From JANQOH01 sp965201155 (lineage in GTDB: Bacteria; Pseudomonadota; Alphaproteobacteria; UBA7887): a stretch of DNA of 64,000 nt. The number at the start of each line of letters is the position of its first letter. Position 1 is the stretch's first letter. The notes under the pieces are model-generated. The model did no database searches and was not told the DNA's origin. It worked only from the letters and a program-made list of their open reading frames with translations. The stretch covers positions 1,364,001 through 1,428,000 of the forward strand of contig OZ241752.1 in assembly GCA_965201155.1 (NCBI GenBank), given 5' to 3'. A program made the translations under genes and the position numbers. This document shows, in pieces, positions 1-8,558 of this stretch.

Positions 1-981
1 CAGCCCCAGCACGAACAGCCATGTGCCGATTTGCAGCGTGTTGAGGCCGATGACACGCGCCAGAAACAGCGGCAGCAGATAGAGCGGCACGAACAGTCCG
101 GCGCCGAATATGGCGACATAGGTGGTGCCGATAACAAAATTGCGGTTGCGAAATATCCGCAGGTCGATGAACGGATGCGTGGCCGTGAGTTCGCGCCACA
201 GCAGCAGAATTCCGGCCGTTACCGTGATTCCGGTGAGGGTGAGAATCATGGAGGAATCGAACCAGTCTTCGCGCCGCCCGCGTTCCAGGACGATCAGCAG
301 CGACATGAAGAATACGGCGAGCAGGAGAATTCCCGGCAGGTCGATGCGGCGCGCGAGGCTCCAGTCCGGGCGGTCGAAGTCATAGAACAGGATGACGAGC
401 AGCGTGGCGCCGAGCGCGAAGGGAAGGTTGAACAGGAACAGCCACGGCCATGACAGCGATTCGCTGATCCATCCGCCCAGGCTGGGGCCGAGAGCGACGG
501 CGCCGGTGCCCAGCAGCGAGACGATGGCGCTGAGCAGATTCTGGTAGCGGGCGGGGAAGGAAGCGTAAATGGTGGACAGCACCATGGGGGCGATGGCGCC
601 GCCGCAAAATCCCTGGAGCGCGCGGAACACGATCATGGATTCAATGTCCCACGCGCTGGCGCAGCCGACGCTGGCGGCGGCAAAGCCGAGCGAGCACATG
701 GTGAACAGGCCGCGCGTGGAAAACAGGCGCGACAGCCAGCCCGACAGGGGGATCATGATGACTTCGGCGATCAGCGCCGATGTCAGCACCCAGCTCACTT
801 CCTCGGGGCTGGCGGCGAGCCCGGCGCGGATCTCGTCAAAGGAACTGCCGACGATCTGAATGTTGAGCACGGCGAGGAACATGCCGAGCGCCATGCCGAC
901 AAAGGCGAGAAGTTCGCGCGCCCCGAGTTTTCGTGCGTCGCGCACCGCGGCTGCGTCGGTGCGCGACATGGTGTTCGCCAT
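1..981 (-). CDS. MFS drug-efflux transporter, DHA2 (EmrB/QacA) type, 3' part outside window
   Basis: Reading the minus strand from an ATG at 981 gives 327 residues without a stop, so the C-terminal part lies beyond base 1. Hydrophobic segments alternate with short loops. A first helix runs through LLAFVGMALGMFLAVLNIQIV, with the D/N-Q-I-V context typical of the first helix of 14-TM DHA2 proteins. It is followed by an EEVSWVLTSALIAE stretch and a GWLSRLFSTRG loop resembling motif A. The family exports drugs or toxic lipophiles in exchange for protons. A second ATG at 969 is possible. The substrate cannot be read from the sequence. EmrA-like membrane-fusion partners would have to lie outside the window. 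Confidence 0.85.
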   Translation of the reverse strand, partial: MANTMSRTDAAAVRDARKLGARELLAFVGMALGMFLAVLNIQIVGSSFDEIRAGLAASPEEVSWVLTSALIAEVIMIPLSGWLSRLFSTRGLFTMCSLGFAAASVGCASAWDIESMIVFRALQGFCGGAIAPMVLSTIYASFPARYQNLLSAIVSLLGTGAVALGPSLGGWISESLSWPWLFLFNLPFALGATLLVILFYDFDRPDWSLARRIDLPGILLLAVFFMSLLIVLERGRREDWFDSSMILTLTGITVTAGILLLWRELTATHPFIDLRIFRNRNFVIGTTYVAIFGAGLFVPLYLLPLFLARVIGLNTLQIGTWLFVLGL

Positions 982-1090
982 ATGCGCCGCCTCGTGTCTT
1001 CGCCCCCGGCGCAAGAGGACGGCGCACCCTGCATCACGCGAAGGCGCGCCGCTTGCCTGCGTCCGTTACGGACGCAGGGACTATATCACC

Positions 1091-2473
1091 TTAGCTGGTG
1101 GCGAGCGGTGCGGCGAGAACCATGGGGTTGCCGTTGCGCTCGACGAGCAGCAGCAGCGACGGGTTGCCGGCATCAACCGCATCTGCAATGGCGGCCCTGA
1201 GCGCTGCGGCATCGGTGACCGGGCGCCAGCCGGCCTCGCGAATGACATCGCCGGGCCGCATGGCGGCCTTGTCCGCCGGCCCGCCCGTCATCACCGCCAC
1301 CACGGTGAGGCCGTTGCCGTCGGCGGCCGGCGCCACCTGCACGCCCAGGGTCATCGCCGCCCGCGGTTCGAGCGCCTGCGCCACCGCCGCCGGCTTGCTG
1401 TCCTGGGCCACTGCGACCTCGAACGCCATGGGCTTGCCGTCGCGGAATCCGGTGACGGCCACCGTCGTGCTGCCGGGGGTCGCCGAAACCATGCGGGCGA
1501 GATGGCGCGGGTCTTCCACTTCCTGCCCGTTCCAGCGCGTGATGACATCGCCGGTGCGAATTCCGGCTGCGGCGGCGGGGCTTTGCGGGTGCACGCGCAC
1601 GACCAGCGCGCCCGCAGCCTCGTCGAGGCCCAGCGCCTCGTTCAGCGTCTCGTTCAGCGTCTGGATGTTGACTCCCAGCCATCCGCGCACCGCCTGGCCG
1701 TGCTCGCGCAACTGCGCGATGATGGGTGTGGCCAGCGCCGCCGGAATGGCGAAGCCTATGCCGACACTGCCGCCATTGGGCGACACGATGGCGGTATTGA
1801 CGCCGATTACCTTGCCGTCGAGATCGAATAGCGGGCCGCCCGAATTGCCGCGGTTGATCGGCGCGTCCGTCTGCAGGAAGTCGTCATACGGTCCGGCATT
1901 GATGTCGCGTCCGCGCCCGGAGATGATTCCGGCGGTGACGGTGCCGCCAAAGCCGAACGGATTGCCGATCGCCAGCGTCCAGTCGCCGACGCGCAGGGCA
2001 TCGGAATCGCCCCATTCAAGCGCCGGCAGAGGGGCGCCGGCATCAACCTTGAGCAGTGCAAGGTCGGTTTTCGGGTCGGCGCCGATGAGCGCCGCGTCAA
2101 GGGCCTCGCCCGTTGCCAGCGTTACGGTAATGCTTTTCGCATCGGCGATGATGTGGCTGTTGGTTACGATGGCGCCGTCCGCGTCGATGAGGAAGCCCGA
2201 GCCGCTGGCCATGGCGCGCGGTGCGGCGCCGGGGCCGGACCTGCCGAAGCGCCGTTCGAAAAATCTTTCGAGCGGCGTGCGCGGCAGCTGGGCCGCGGCG
2301 CCCTCGCGTTCCACGGTGATCGCCACGACGCCGGGCGACAATGCCTCGACCAGATTGGCGAAGCTTTCGGCCGGGTGCGCCTGCGCGGCAGCCGCCGGCG
2401 CGATACCTGCCAACACGGCAACCATCAGGGCCGTCCGGCGCCCGGCGGCACCGGTGGTGTTTGGGTGAATCAT
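1091..2473 (-). CDS. degQ: Periplasmic serine protease, Do/DegQ family
   Basis: The 460-residue length is typical of DegP/DegQ/MucD. An N-terminal signal peptide (about residues 1-31, ending AAAAQA) sends it to the periplasm. The trypsin-like domain carries the triad: His in VTNSHIIADA, Asp in DPKTDLALLKV and Ser in GNSGGPLFD. Two PDZ domains follow, starting near RGWLGVNIQ and MTLGVQV. The family degrades or refolds misfolded envelope proteins. I chose the ATG at 2473 because the longer reading to 2590 adds 39 residues upstream of a clean signal peptide. The MFS gene follows 109 bases downstream on the same strand. degP is an equally fair symbol. Confidence 0.93.
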   Translation of the reverse strand: MIHPNTTGAAGRRTALMVAVLAGIAPAAAAQAHPAESFANLVEALSPGVVAITVEREGAAAQLPRTPLERFFERRFGRSGPGAAPRAMASGSGFLIDADGAIVTNSHIIADAKSITVTLATGEALDAALIGADPKTDLALLKVDAGAPLPALEWGDSDALRVGDWTLAIGNPFGFGGTVTAGIISGRGRDINAGPYDDFLQTDAPINRGNSGGPLFDLDGKVIGVNTAIVSPNGGSVGIGFAIPAALATPIIAQLREHGQAVRGWLGVNIQTLNETLNEALGLDEAAGALVVRVHPQSPAAAAGIRTGDVITRWNGQEVEDPRHLARMVSATPGSTTVAVTGFRDGKPMAFEVAVAQDSKPAAVAQALEPRAAMTLGVQVAPAADGNGLTVVAVMTGGPADKAAMRPGDVIREAGWRPVTDAAALRAAIADAVDAGNPSLLLLVERNGNPMVLAAPLATS

Positions 2474-2672
2474 GAGTTTCGCCCCTTGCTTTATTTCTCC
2501 GCACAGCCCGCAGAGGACTGCGCCGCCAGACCTCGTCAGCGCGACCGGGAAAGACAAGGGGGCAAGGGGTGTAATCCGAATTGATCGCAAAACATTCGCG
2601 ATACTGCCGGATTACGGCCGGAAACAAGGCAAAACTGCCCGCATTCGGACAGATTTCGTAAATCGGCCGGGA

Positions 2673-3629
2673 TCAGAAATCGAAGTCGTAATCCTCGTCT
2701 TCAGATGTCCCGGCAGAGGGTTCGGGACGCGGACGCACCGCATTCTCGATCGGCGGCAGACTGAGAATATAGTCCGCCACCGCCGCCAGGTCGTCGGCGG
2801 CAAGGTGGCTGGAGCCGTGCCGCACCAGCGCCGCCATGGTGTCCTGCACATCATCGCCGGAAGGCGTAAAGCCGGTTTGCAGTAGCCACACGATATCGCC
2901 GGCGCTCCAATCCGCTATGCCTGTTTCATGGGGGGTGATGTTGGGTACGCTGCTGCCGTCCGGATTTTGGCGGTGGCCGGCATAGTCGAGTCCGTGCACG
3001 AAACCGCCCAGCGGATTGCGCGCGGTGTGGCATTCTGCGCAATGCAGCAAATGGCGTGACAGATAGGCGCCGCGGTTCCAGCGCGCGCTGCGCTCGGGGT
3101 CGGGGGTCCAGGGCCGGGGTGCGAAGAACAGGAACCGCCAGCCCATATTCACCGCCCGCAAATTGAACGGCGCCTGCAGCTCATGCCGCCGGTTCGCCTT
3201 GTCCACCGGTTCCAGCGCCCGCAGATAGGCCCACATATCAGCGAGATCGGCGCTCGTGAGGGCGCTGTAGGCGGGATAGGGGAAGGCCGGATAATAGGGG
3301 GCGCCTGCAGGGGTGAGTCCCCAACGCATGGCGCGTACGAAGTCCGCTTCGCTCCAGCCCCCCAAGCCGTGCGTCTCATGGGGCGTGATATTGGGTGCGT
3401 AGAACACCCCGAACGGCGACTCGACGGCGCCGCCGCCGGCCAGCGGCGGACCGCCGGCCGCGTCAGTGTGGCAGGCAACGCAGCCGCCGGCGCGAATGAG
3501 GTACGCGCCGCGCGACGCGGCGTCCTGCTCCTCGCCGGCGACCGGCGCTTGCGCGCCCGCCGGCAGTCCCGTCAGAAGAAAGGCAACGAGAGTGCCGGCA
3601 AGCCGGCGTCTATTGCTTCTCGCGGAAAT
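2673..3629 (-). CDS. Diheme c-type cytochrome, apparently starting at ATT
   Basis: Two haem c sites are visible: CVACH near the N-terminus (about residue 53) and CAECH in the second half, each followed by a Met-containing or NITPHET-type segment. It is probably a periplasmic electron carrier of the kind paired with dehydrogenases. The only ATG/GTG/TTG in frame is a GTG at 3407, which would remove the signal peptide and the first haem site. Upstream the frame gives an ideal signal peptide (SNRRRLAGTLVAFLLTG, ending AGAQA) back to an ATT at 3629-3627, with GGAGG 11 bases before it. No other start lies between that ATT and an in-frame TAG. It overlaps the end of the cytochrome c' gene by 20 bases, so translational coupling is likely. 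A sequencing error near the start is the alternative. Confidence 0.85.
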   Translation of the reverse strand: MSARSNRRRLAGTLVAFLLTGLPAGAQAPVAGEEQDAASRGAYLIRAGGCVACHTDAAGGPPLAGGGAVESPFGVFYAPNITPHETHGLGGWSEADFVRAMRWGLTPAGAPYYPAFPYPAYSALTSADLADMWAYLRALEPVDKANRRHELQAPFNLRAVNMGWRFLFFAPRPWTPDPERSARWNRGAYLSRHLLHCAECHTARNPLGGFVHGLDYAGHRQNPDGSSVPNITPHETGIADWSAGDIVWLLQTGFTPSGDDVQDTMAALVRHGSSHLAADDLAAVADYILSLPPIENAVRPRPEPSAGTSEDEDYDFDF

Positions 3630-4074
3630 TGTCGTGGCATCCTCCGCAGGTCTTGCCTAGCACACCGAGAGCGCTGCGAATCTGGCTGATATCGTTGGTC
3701 GCGGCAGCCGCGATCATCGCGTCTGCAGCAGCGATCGAGTCGTTCAGCGCGGCGGAAAATTCGTCCCCGCGCTCCCAGATCGTCGCCAGCGCGCGTGTCT
3801 TGCCGGCTTCCTTGCCGGTGCCGGCGGGAAACAGCACGTCCGCGGCGCCAAGCCCGTCGCGGATTGCCTGCGCATTTGCGGAGACGTTGGCCAGACTGCT
3901 GATCTCGCCCTTGGCGACCATGGCAAGGTTGCTGATGTTCGCGCCGACGGAATGCATCACGTTAGTGCGGTATTTGATTATGTGTGTCGGCTCGTCGGCG
4001 GCAAACGCCGCAGCACCGGCGAACAAGCCGCCCGCGACAATGAACACACCCATGAGTCTGACCCAGTGGACCAT
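3610..4074 (-). CDS. Cytochrome c' (cytochrome c prime) family protein
   Basis: About 154 residues, with a signal peptide (WVRLMGVFIVAGGLFAGAAA, cleaved near AFA-ADE) and one C-terminal haem c site, CGGCHDNFR. That C-terminal position, after a four-helix bundle, is diagnostic of cytochrome c'. The family binds NO or CO at a five-coordinate haem in the periplasm, and some members act as electron carriers. The start at 4074 is favoured over 4101 because GGGAGGAAAGC precedes it and the signal peptide follows directly. It overlaps the downstream diheme cytochrome gene by 20 bases, and the two probably form one transcription unit. Confidence 0.93.
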   Translation of the reverse strand: MVHWVRLMGVFIVAGGLFAGAAAFAADEPTHIIKYRTNVMHSVGANISNLAMVAKGEISSLANVSANAQAIRDGLGAADVLFPAGTGKEAGKTRALATIWERGDEFSAALNDSIAAADAMIAAAATNDISQIRSALGVLGKTCGGCHDNFREKQ

Positions 4075-4226
4075 GCTTTCCTCCCGTTCCGGGTTGGACA
4101 CCGTGCCGGCGGCGGCGCCGGCAAGGTCTGCATTGTGCGCAGGAAACCCCGCGGGGGCAAGCCCGTGCGGGTTTCCCGCTTGTACCGCGGGCGGGGATGG
4201 CGTATCAGCCCCGGCAGTGACGAAAC

Positions 4227-4916
4227 ATGCAACACGCTGACGGCGGAATGTCCGCGCCCCGTCTTGTGGTCGGAATCAGCGGCGCGTCCGGCGCCGTCTA
4301 TGGGGTGCGGCTGCTCGAGATACTCCGGGACCTGCCGGTGGAAAGCCACCTTGTCATCAGCGCGACGGCCGAAGTGACCATCGCCCACGAAACCGACCAC
4401 AAGATCGCTGAGGTCAAGGCGCTGGCCGATGTCTGTCACGCGGTGGGCGATCTGGCGGCGGCGCCGTCCAGCGGCTCGTTCGGGACGATGGGGATGATCG
4501 TCGCCCCCTGCTCGGTGCGGTCAATGTCGGAGATCGCCGCCGGGCTGTGCAGCAATCTGCTTACCCGCGCCGCCGATGTGACCCTGAAGGAACAGCGACG
4601 CCTGGTTCTGATGGTGCGCGAGACGCCGCTCCACGCGATCCATCTCGCCAACATGACCCGCCTCGCCGAACTCGGCGTGGTGATCGCACCGCCGGTGCCG
4701 GCATTCTATGCGCGTCCGCCAACGCTCGAAGCAATGGTGGATCACACATTGGGGCGGGTGCTGGACCTGTTCGGCCTGGACTCGGGCGGCGTGCGCCGCT
4801 GGGACAAGGGTGCGCAGCGGCGCACCCGTCACACCTCGGGGCAGGCGGCGGCGCGTGCGGCCAGCACGTCACCGGCGCGCGACAGCGCCGGCGGGGTGTC
4901 GAGAAACCGCAAATAG
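4227..4916 (+). CDS. ubiX: UbiX flavin prenyltransferase
   Basis: Makes prenylated FMN, the cofactor of the UbiD decarboxylase in ubiquinone synthesis. The N-terminus shows the flavin-binding GISGASGAVYGVRLLE. Further on are the SSGSFGTMGMIVAPCS block and the KEQRRLVLMVRETPLH block of the family. The usual end of UbiX is around VLDLFGLDSGGVRRW. Here some 30 Arg/Ala/Ser-rich residues follow, and they overlap the convergent gene at 4829-5353 by 88 bases. This tail looks like read-through into antisense sequence rather than a domain. An ATG at 4248 (MSAPRLVVG) fits family length better at the N-terminus and is an equal candidate start. Confidence 0.93.
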   Translation: MQHADGGMSAPRLVVGISGASGAVYGVRLLEILRDLPVESHLVISATAEVTIAHETDHKIAEVKALADVCHAVGDLAAAPSSGSFGTMGMIVAPCSVRSMSEIAAGLCSNLLTRAADVTLKEQRRLVLMVRETPLHAIHLANMTRLAELGVVIAPPVPAFYARPPTLEAMVDHTLGRVLDLFGLDSGGVRRWDKGAQRRTRHTSGQAAARAASTSPARDSAGGVSRNRK

Positions 4917-5353
4917 GCGCGCAGATTGTGTCGGATATCGGCAGCCCGCTGCGCCGGCGCGCGGGCGGCAGCGGGACTCTCTCTGTGATGGTGAACCAGC
5001 AGCGTCTGCGTAATGCGCTCGGCGGCAAGTTCCGCTGCCTTGACTTGCTGCCGCAGCGCACTGGCGGCCTCCGCCGCCGCGGCCGGAGGAGCGGATTTGA
5101 GGGCGCGCCGTACCGCCCGCAGCGGTGCCACCGCATCACGGTTCCAGGCGGCGGTGGCGGCGTCGAGGCGGTGTAGATCAGTACCGGTCAGGCGCCCGCC
5201 GCCAGTGGCGCCCAGCCAGCAGCAGAACAGCAGGATGTTCACATTCGCCCCGCACGACTCCTGCAGTTCGAGGCAGGCGCTCTCCACTCCGGGCGCGCCG
5301 TAGAGCGCCACGGACCAGCGCCAGAATCGATCCTCGGCGGACACGGGCTGCAC
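4829..5353 (-). CDS. TIGR02444 family protein
   Basis: A 174-residue protein. The conserved part is the RFWRWSVALYGAPGVESACL block, followed by LQESCGANVNILLFCCWLG, which I recognise from the TIGR02444 (DUF2390) family of small alpha-helical proteins of unknown function. The rest is Ala/Arg-rich helix. I start it at the GTG at 5353, because GAGG lies five bases upstream and the conserved region begins ten residues later. A longer reading to 5680 runs across the ydcH-like gene and is not supported. It is convergent with ubiX and divergent from the DUF465 gene. Confidence 0.8.
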   Translation of the reverse strand: MQPVSAEDRFWRWSVALYGAPGVESACLELQESCGANVNILLFCCWLGATGGGRLTGTDLHRLDAATAAWNRDAVAPLRAVRRALKSAPPAAAAEAASALRQQVKAAELAAERITQTLLVHHHRESPAAARAPAQRAADIRHNLRAYLRFLDTPPALSRAGDVLAARAAACPEV

Positions 5354-5461
5354 CGCCGCCTCGTTATTTGCCGGGCCGGGCGGTCTTTGCCCGGAAGGCG
5401 GTTTCTGATAGAATTTCGGCAATACAGGGTTCCTCAACATCAAGAAAGGTTGAAGCCTCAA

Positions 5462-5659
5462 ATGAATCAGGAAACAATGGTCGAGCATCTTGAAAGATTG
5501 CGCCTCGAACATTCGGCACTGGACCGCCAGATTCACGAAATGACAAGCGGCGGTATTTACGACGATATTCAAATTTTGAGACTGAAGAAACGAAAACTCG
5601 AGATCAAGGACCAGATGGGCCGCATCGAAAACACACTGGTACCGGACATCATCGCCTGA
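5462..5659 (+). CDS. YdcH/DUF465 family small protein
   Basis: 65 residues, almost entirely charged amphipathic helix: VEHLERLRLEHSALDRQI, then ILRLKKRKLEIKDQ. The LKKRKLxIKD segment is the signature of DUF465 (YdcH). The function is unknown; the fold is a helical hairpin. The ATG at 5462 is preceded by AAAGG. It lies 26 bases before purE on the same strand, a neighbourhood common in alphaproteobacteria. Confidence 0.88.
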   Translation: MNQETMVEHLERLRLEHSALDRQIHEMTSGGIYDDIQILRLKKRKLEIKDQMGRIENTLVPDIIA

Positions 5660-5685
5660 ATCCGCGAACATCCGACACACCGAAT

Positions 5686-6180
5686 ATGAGCGCCGCGCCG
5701 CAGGTTGGCGTCATCATGGGCTCCCAGTCCGACTGGGAGACGATGCGCCACGCCGCCGACACGCTGTCCGCGCTGGGCGTGGCCGCGGAAGTGCGCATCG
5801 TCTCCGCCCATCGCACCCCCGACCGCCTGCATGAATATGCGCAACAGGCGCAGGCGCGCGGCTTGAAAGTCATCATCGCCGGCGCCGGCGGCGCGGCGCA
5901 TCTGCCCGGAATGGCAGCCGCCGGCACATTACTGCCTGTGCTCGGCGTGCCCATGCAATCGCGCAGCCTGAACGGGATCGACAGCCTGTTGTCGATCGTG
6001 CAGATGCCGGCGGGCGTTCCCGTCGGCACATTGGCGATCGGACGCGCCGGCGCGGTAAATGCTGCGCTCATGGCGGCCTCCATCCTCGCTCTCGAGGATG
6101 CCGAGATCGCCGCAGCCCTGGCGCGCTGGCGCACGGCGCAGACCGACGCAGTGGCGGAAACGCCGCATGACGGCGGCTGA
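5686..6180 (+). CDS. purE: N5-carboxyaminoimidazole ribonucleotide mutase PurE
   Basis: Class I PurE of 164 residues, converting N5-CAIR to CAIR in purine synthesis. The signature MGSQSDWETM (SDxxxM phosphate and substrate loop) is at residues 10-19. SAHRTPDRLHEYA and GAGGAAHLPGMAAA follow, and then the GVP motif. It sits immediately before purK, with which it acts in sequence. No strong Shine-Dalgarno sequence is visible upstream. Confidence 0.97.
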   Translation: MSAAPQVGVIMGSQSDWETMRHAADTLSALGVAAEVRIVSAHRTPDRLHEYAQQAQARGLKVIIAGAGGAAHLPGMAAAGTLLPVLGVPMQSRSLNGIDSLLSIVQMPAGVPVGTLAIGRAGAVNAALMAASILALEDAEIAAALARWRTAQTDAVAETPHDGG

Positions 6181-6198
6181 CCCGCCGCCCCATTCCCC

Positions 6199-7287
6199 TT
6201 GTCCGAAAGCCCGTCCGATCCCATCGTGCCCGGCGCCGTGATCGGTGTTCTCGGCGGCGGCCAGTTGGGTCGCATGCTGGCGATGGCGGCGGCGCGGCTC
6301 GGCTATCGCACGCATGTCTTCTGCCCGGAACGTGACGCGCCGGCCACTCATGTCGCAGCGGCGGCGACCATCGCCGATTACCAGGACGATGCGGCGCTGG
6401 ACCGCTTCGGCGCGGCAGTGGATGTGGTCACACTGGAGTTCGAGAATGTGCCGCTGCATGCGCTGGAGCGGCTGGCGGCGCTGATCCCGGTGCGTCCTGG
6501 CGCGCGCGCCCTGGCGGCGGCGCAGGACCGCATTGCCGAAAAGAGCCTGATGGCGTCGCTGGGCGTGCCCACCACTCCCTGGGCGCCCGTGGACGGGCCG
6601 GAAAGTCTGGCCGCCGCGCACGCGCATCTGGGCGCGGACTGCATCCTCAAGACAACGCGGCTGGGCTATGACGGCAAGGGGCAGGTTGCAGTGACGCCGG
6701 CGACCGACCCGGCGGCCGCCTGGCGCATCCTGGGCGGGGCGCCGGGGATTCTCGAGGCACGCGTCGATTTCGCCTGCGAGATTTCCGTCATCCTGGCGCG
6801 CACCGCCGATGGCCGCACCGCCTGCCATGACGTGGTGGAAAACCGGCATGTTGACGGCATTCTCGACACCAGCATCGCGCCCGCACGCATCGCTGAGGAG
6901 ATGGCCGCAACGGCGCGCGGCGCAGCGCTGCGGATCGCTGAGGCGCTCGCGCTGGTCGGCCTGCTGGCGGTGGAAATGTTCGTGACCCGCGACGGGCGGG
7001 TTCTGGTGAACGAGATCGCCCCGCGCCCGCATAATTCCGGCCATTGGACGCTGGATGCCTGCGTCACCAGCCAGTTCGAGCAGGCGGTGCGTGCGGTGTG
7101 CGGGCTGCCGCTGGGCGCAACCGACCGGCTGGCCGACGCCGAAATGCGCAATCTGCTGGGCGGGAGCGCGTCGGAATGGCGGCACTGGCTGACCGACGGG
7201 GCGGCGAAGCTGCATCTTTACGGTAAGGCGGAAGCGCGCCCCGGCCGCAAGATGGGGCATGTGACGCGGCTTATTCGGCGCCGCTGA
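6199..7287 (+). CDS. purK: N5-carboxyaminoimidazole ribonucleotide synthase PurK
   Basis: ATP-grasp enzyme of 362 residues that carboxylates AIR to N5-CAIR using bicarbonate. IGVLGGGQLGRMLA forms the N-terminal nucleotide-binding loop. ILKTTRLGYDGKGQ is the ATP-grasp glycine loop, and VNEIAPRPHNSGHWT is the conserved metal/substrate block near the C-terminus. The start given is TTG at 6199; GTG at 6226 or 6238 would bring the protein closer to the first conserved residues. The 3' end overlaps the convergent coq9 gene by 17 bases. Confidence 0.96.
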   Translation: MSESPSDPIVPGAVIGVLGGGQLGRMLAMAAARLGYRTHVFCPERDAPATHVAAAATIADYQDDAALDRFGAAVDVVTLEFENVPLHALERLAALIPVRPGARALAAAQDRIAEKSLMASLGVPTTPWAPVDGPESLAAAHAHLGADCILKTTRLGYDGKGQVAVTPATDPAAAWRILGGAPGILEARVDFACEISVILARTADGRTACHDVVENRHVDGILDTSIAPARIAEEMAATARGAALRIAEALALVGLLAVEMFVTRDGRVLVNEIAPRPHNSGHWTLDACVTSQFEQAVRAVCGLPLGATDRLADAEMRNLLGGSASEWRHWLTDGAAKLHLYGKAEARPGRKMGHVTRLIRRR

Positions 7288-7936
7288 AACCGCGCCGGGC
7301 GCGGGTCCTTCCGACGGCGCGCAGCATGCATTCCAGCGGCCGGCCGAGCACCGCGGCAGCGCGTGTCACGCCCGCGCCGGCCTTGCCCAGGCGCAGCGCG
7401 TCGGCGATGCGCCGGTCGACAAAGGCGGCCGTGACGGCAAAATCCTCGCTGTTGTCTCCCAGCCAGCACATCAGCGAGGCCGAATAGACGCCCGCCAGCA
7501 GCGCCCGTTTCGTGTACCAGTCGAATTCGGTAGCGGTGTCGCCGGCGGTGCGCCATATGGCGTCGACAGTGCGCGCGAGCCGGCGCAGCGCGGCTGCGGC
7601 GCGCAGCGGCGGTGCATTATGCACTGCGAGGCGGCGAATCGCCGGGCGCCAGGACGCCATCACCTCCAGGCGGGCGCGAACCAGCGCAGCAATGCGTTCG
7701 CGCACCGGCAGGCCGGCAAGCTCCCCGGGGGCGAACCGCTCCAGCGCGCGTGCGTCGAACAGCGCATCCAGCGCATCCAGGGCCTCAGGCAGCCCGTTCG
7801 GGAAACAGCGCCGCGCCAGGCTTCGGTCGAAGCCGCAATCCTGCGCCGCATGTTCGATGCAGGCCCACGACCAGCCATCACCGGCGGCGCGCGCCGCTGC
7901 CGCCTCCAGGATCGCCGTGCGTTCAGCCGCCGGCAT
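7271..7936 (-). CDS. COQ9 family protein (ubiquinone biosynthesis accessory factor)
   Basis: 221 residues with the TetR-like helical N-terminus followed by the COQ9 core. DWYTKRALLAGVYSASLMCW is the recognisable family block, followed by FVDRRIADALR. In mitochondria COQ9 binds lipid and presents ubiquinone precursors to COQ7. The bacterial role is presumed similar. The gene overlaps peptide deformylase upstream by 14 bases, so both are probably on one message. ubiX nearby serves the same pathway. Confidence 0.88.
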   Translation of the reverse strand: MPAAERTAILEAAAARAAGDGWSWACIEHAAQDCGFDRSLARRCFPNGLPEALDALDALFDARALERFAPGELAGLPVRERIAALVRARLEVMASWRPAIRRLAVHNAPPLRAAAALRRLARTVDAIWRTAGDTATEFDWYTKRALLAGVYSASLMCWLGDNSEDFAVTAAFVDRRIADALRLGKAGAGVTRAAAVLGRPLECMLRAVGRTRARRGFSGAE

Positions 7937-8498
7937 CAGTGCCGGGATCCCCCATCCAGCGCCGGTTGCGGCGAATTTCGGATACGAAATGCAGCGTACT
8001 CATGTCGGTCATGCGCATGGGATAGAGAATCCCGTCGAGATGGTCGCATTCATGCTGCACCACCCGGGCGTGGAAGCCGTTAACGGCGCGTTCGATCAAC
8101 GCACCGTCGGGACCGACGGCGTGATACCGCACACGGCGCGGGCGCGGCACAGCCCCGCGCAGGCCGGGTACGGAGAGACATCCTTCCCAATCTACCGCGA
8201 TATCGCTGCCCAGAGGTTCGATGACGGGGTTGATCAACACGGCCAGCGGCGGTTCGCCTGCCGGATCGCCGGGCGGCTCATCGGCCGGCGCCTCCGGGTC
8301 GCCCGGCATCTCGAAGATGACAACGCGCAGCGGCACATGCACCTGCGGCGCCGCGAGGCCGGCCCCGCCGATATCATCCAGGGTTTCGCGCATATCCGCG
8401 ATCAGGCGGTGTATATCGGAATGGGTAGGGTCCTCGACCGGCGTGGCGCGCTGTTCGAGAACCGGATGCCCCATGCGGGCGATTTTGAGTATGGCCAT
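7923..8498 (-). CDS. def: Peptide deformylase
   Basis: Removes the N-formyl group from new proteins. All three metal motifs are intact in 191 residues: GAGLAAPQ (45-52), EGCLSVP with the metal Cys at 107, and QHECDHLDG (148-156) with both His ligands and the catalytic Glu. There is an insert of about 20 Pro/Asp/Glu-rich residues (around 66-85) between motifs 1 and 2. The ATG at 8498 is chosen over 8534 because family members begin with a MAILKI-type sequence. Confidence 0.96.
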   Translation of the reverse strand: MAILKIARMGHPVLEQRATPVEDPTHSDIHRLIADMRETLDDIGGAGLAAPQVHVPLRVVIFEMPGDPEAPADEPPGDPAGEPPLAVLINPVIEPLGSDIAVDWEGCLSVPGLRGAVPRPRRVRYHAVGPDGALIERAVNGFHARVVQHECDHLDGILYPMRMTDMSTLHFVSEIRRNRRWMGDPGTDAGG

Positions 8499-8558
8499 GC
8501 GCCGTACTATGCGCCGCCCGCAGCGGCCGGTCAAAACGAAACGGGGAGAATCCAGGGG

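Noticed and set aside
3407..3407. GTG as the start of the diheme cytochrome
   Set aside because: Would remove the signal peptide and the first CxxCH, both perfectly formed upstream.
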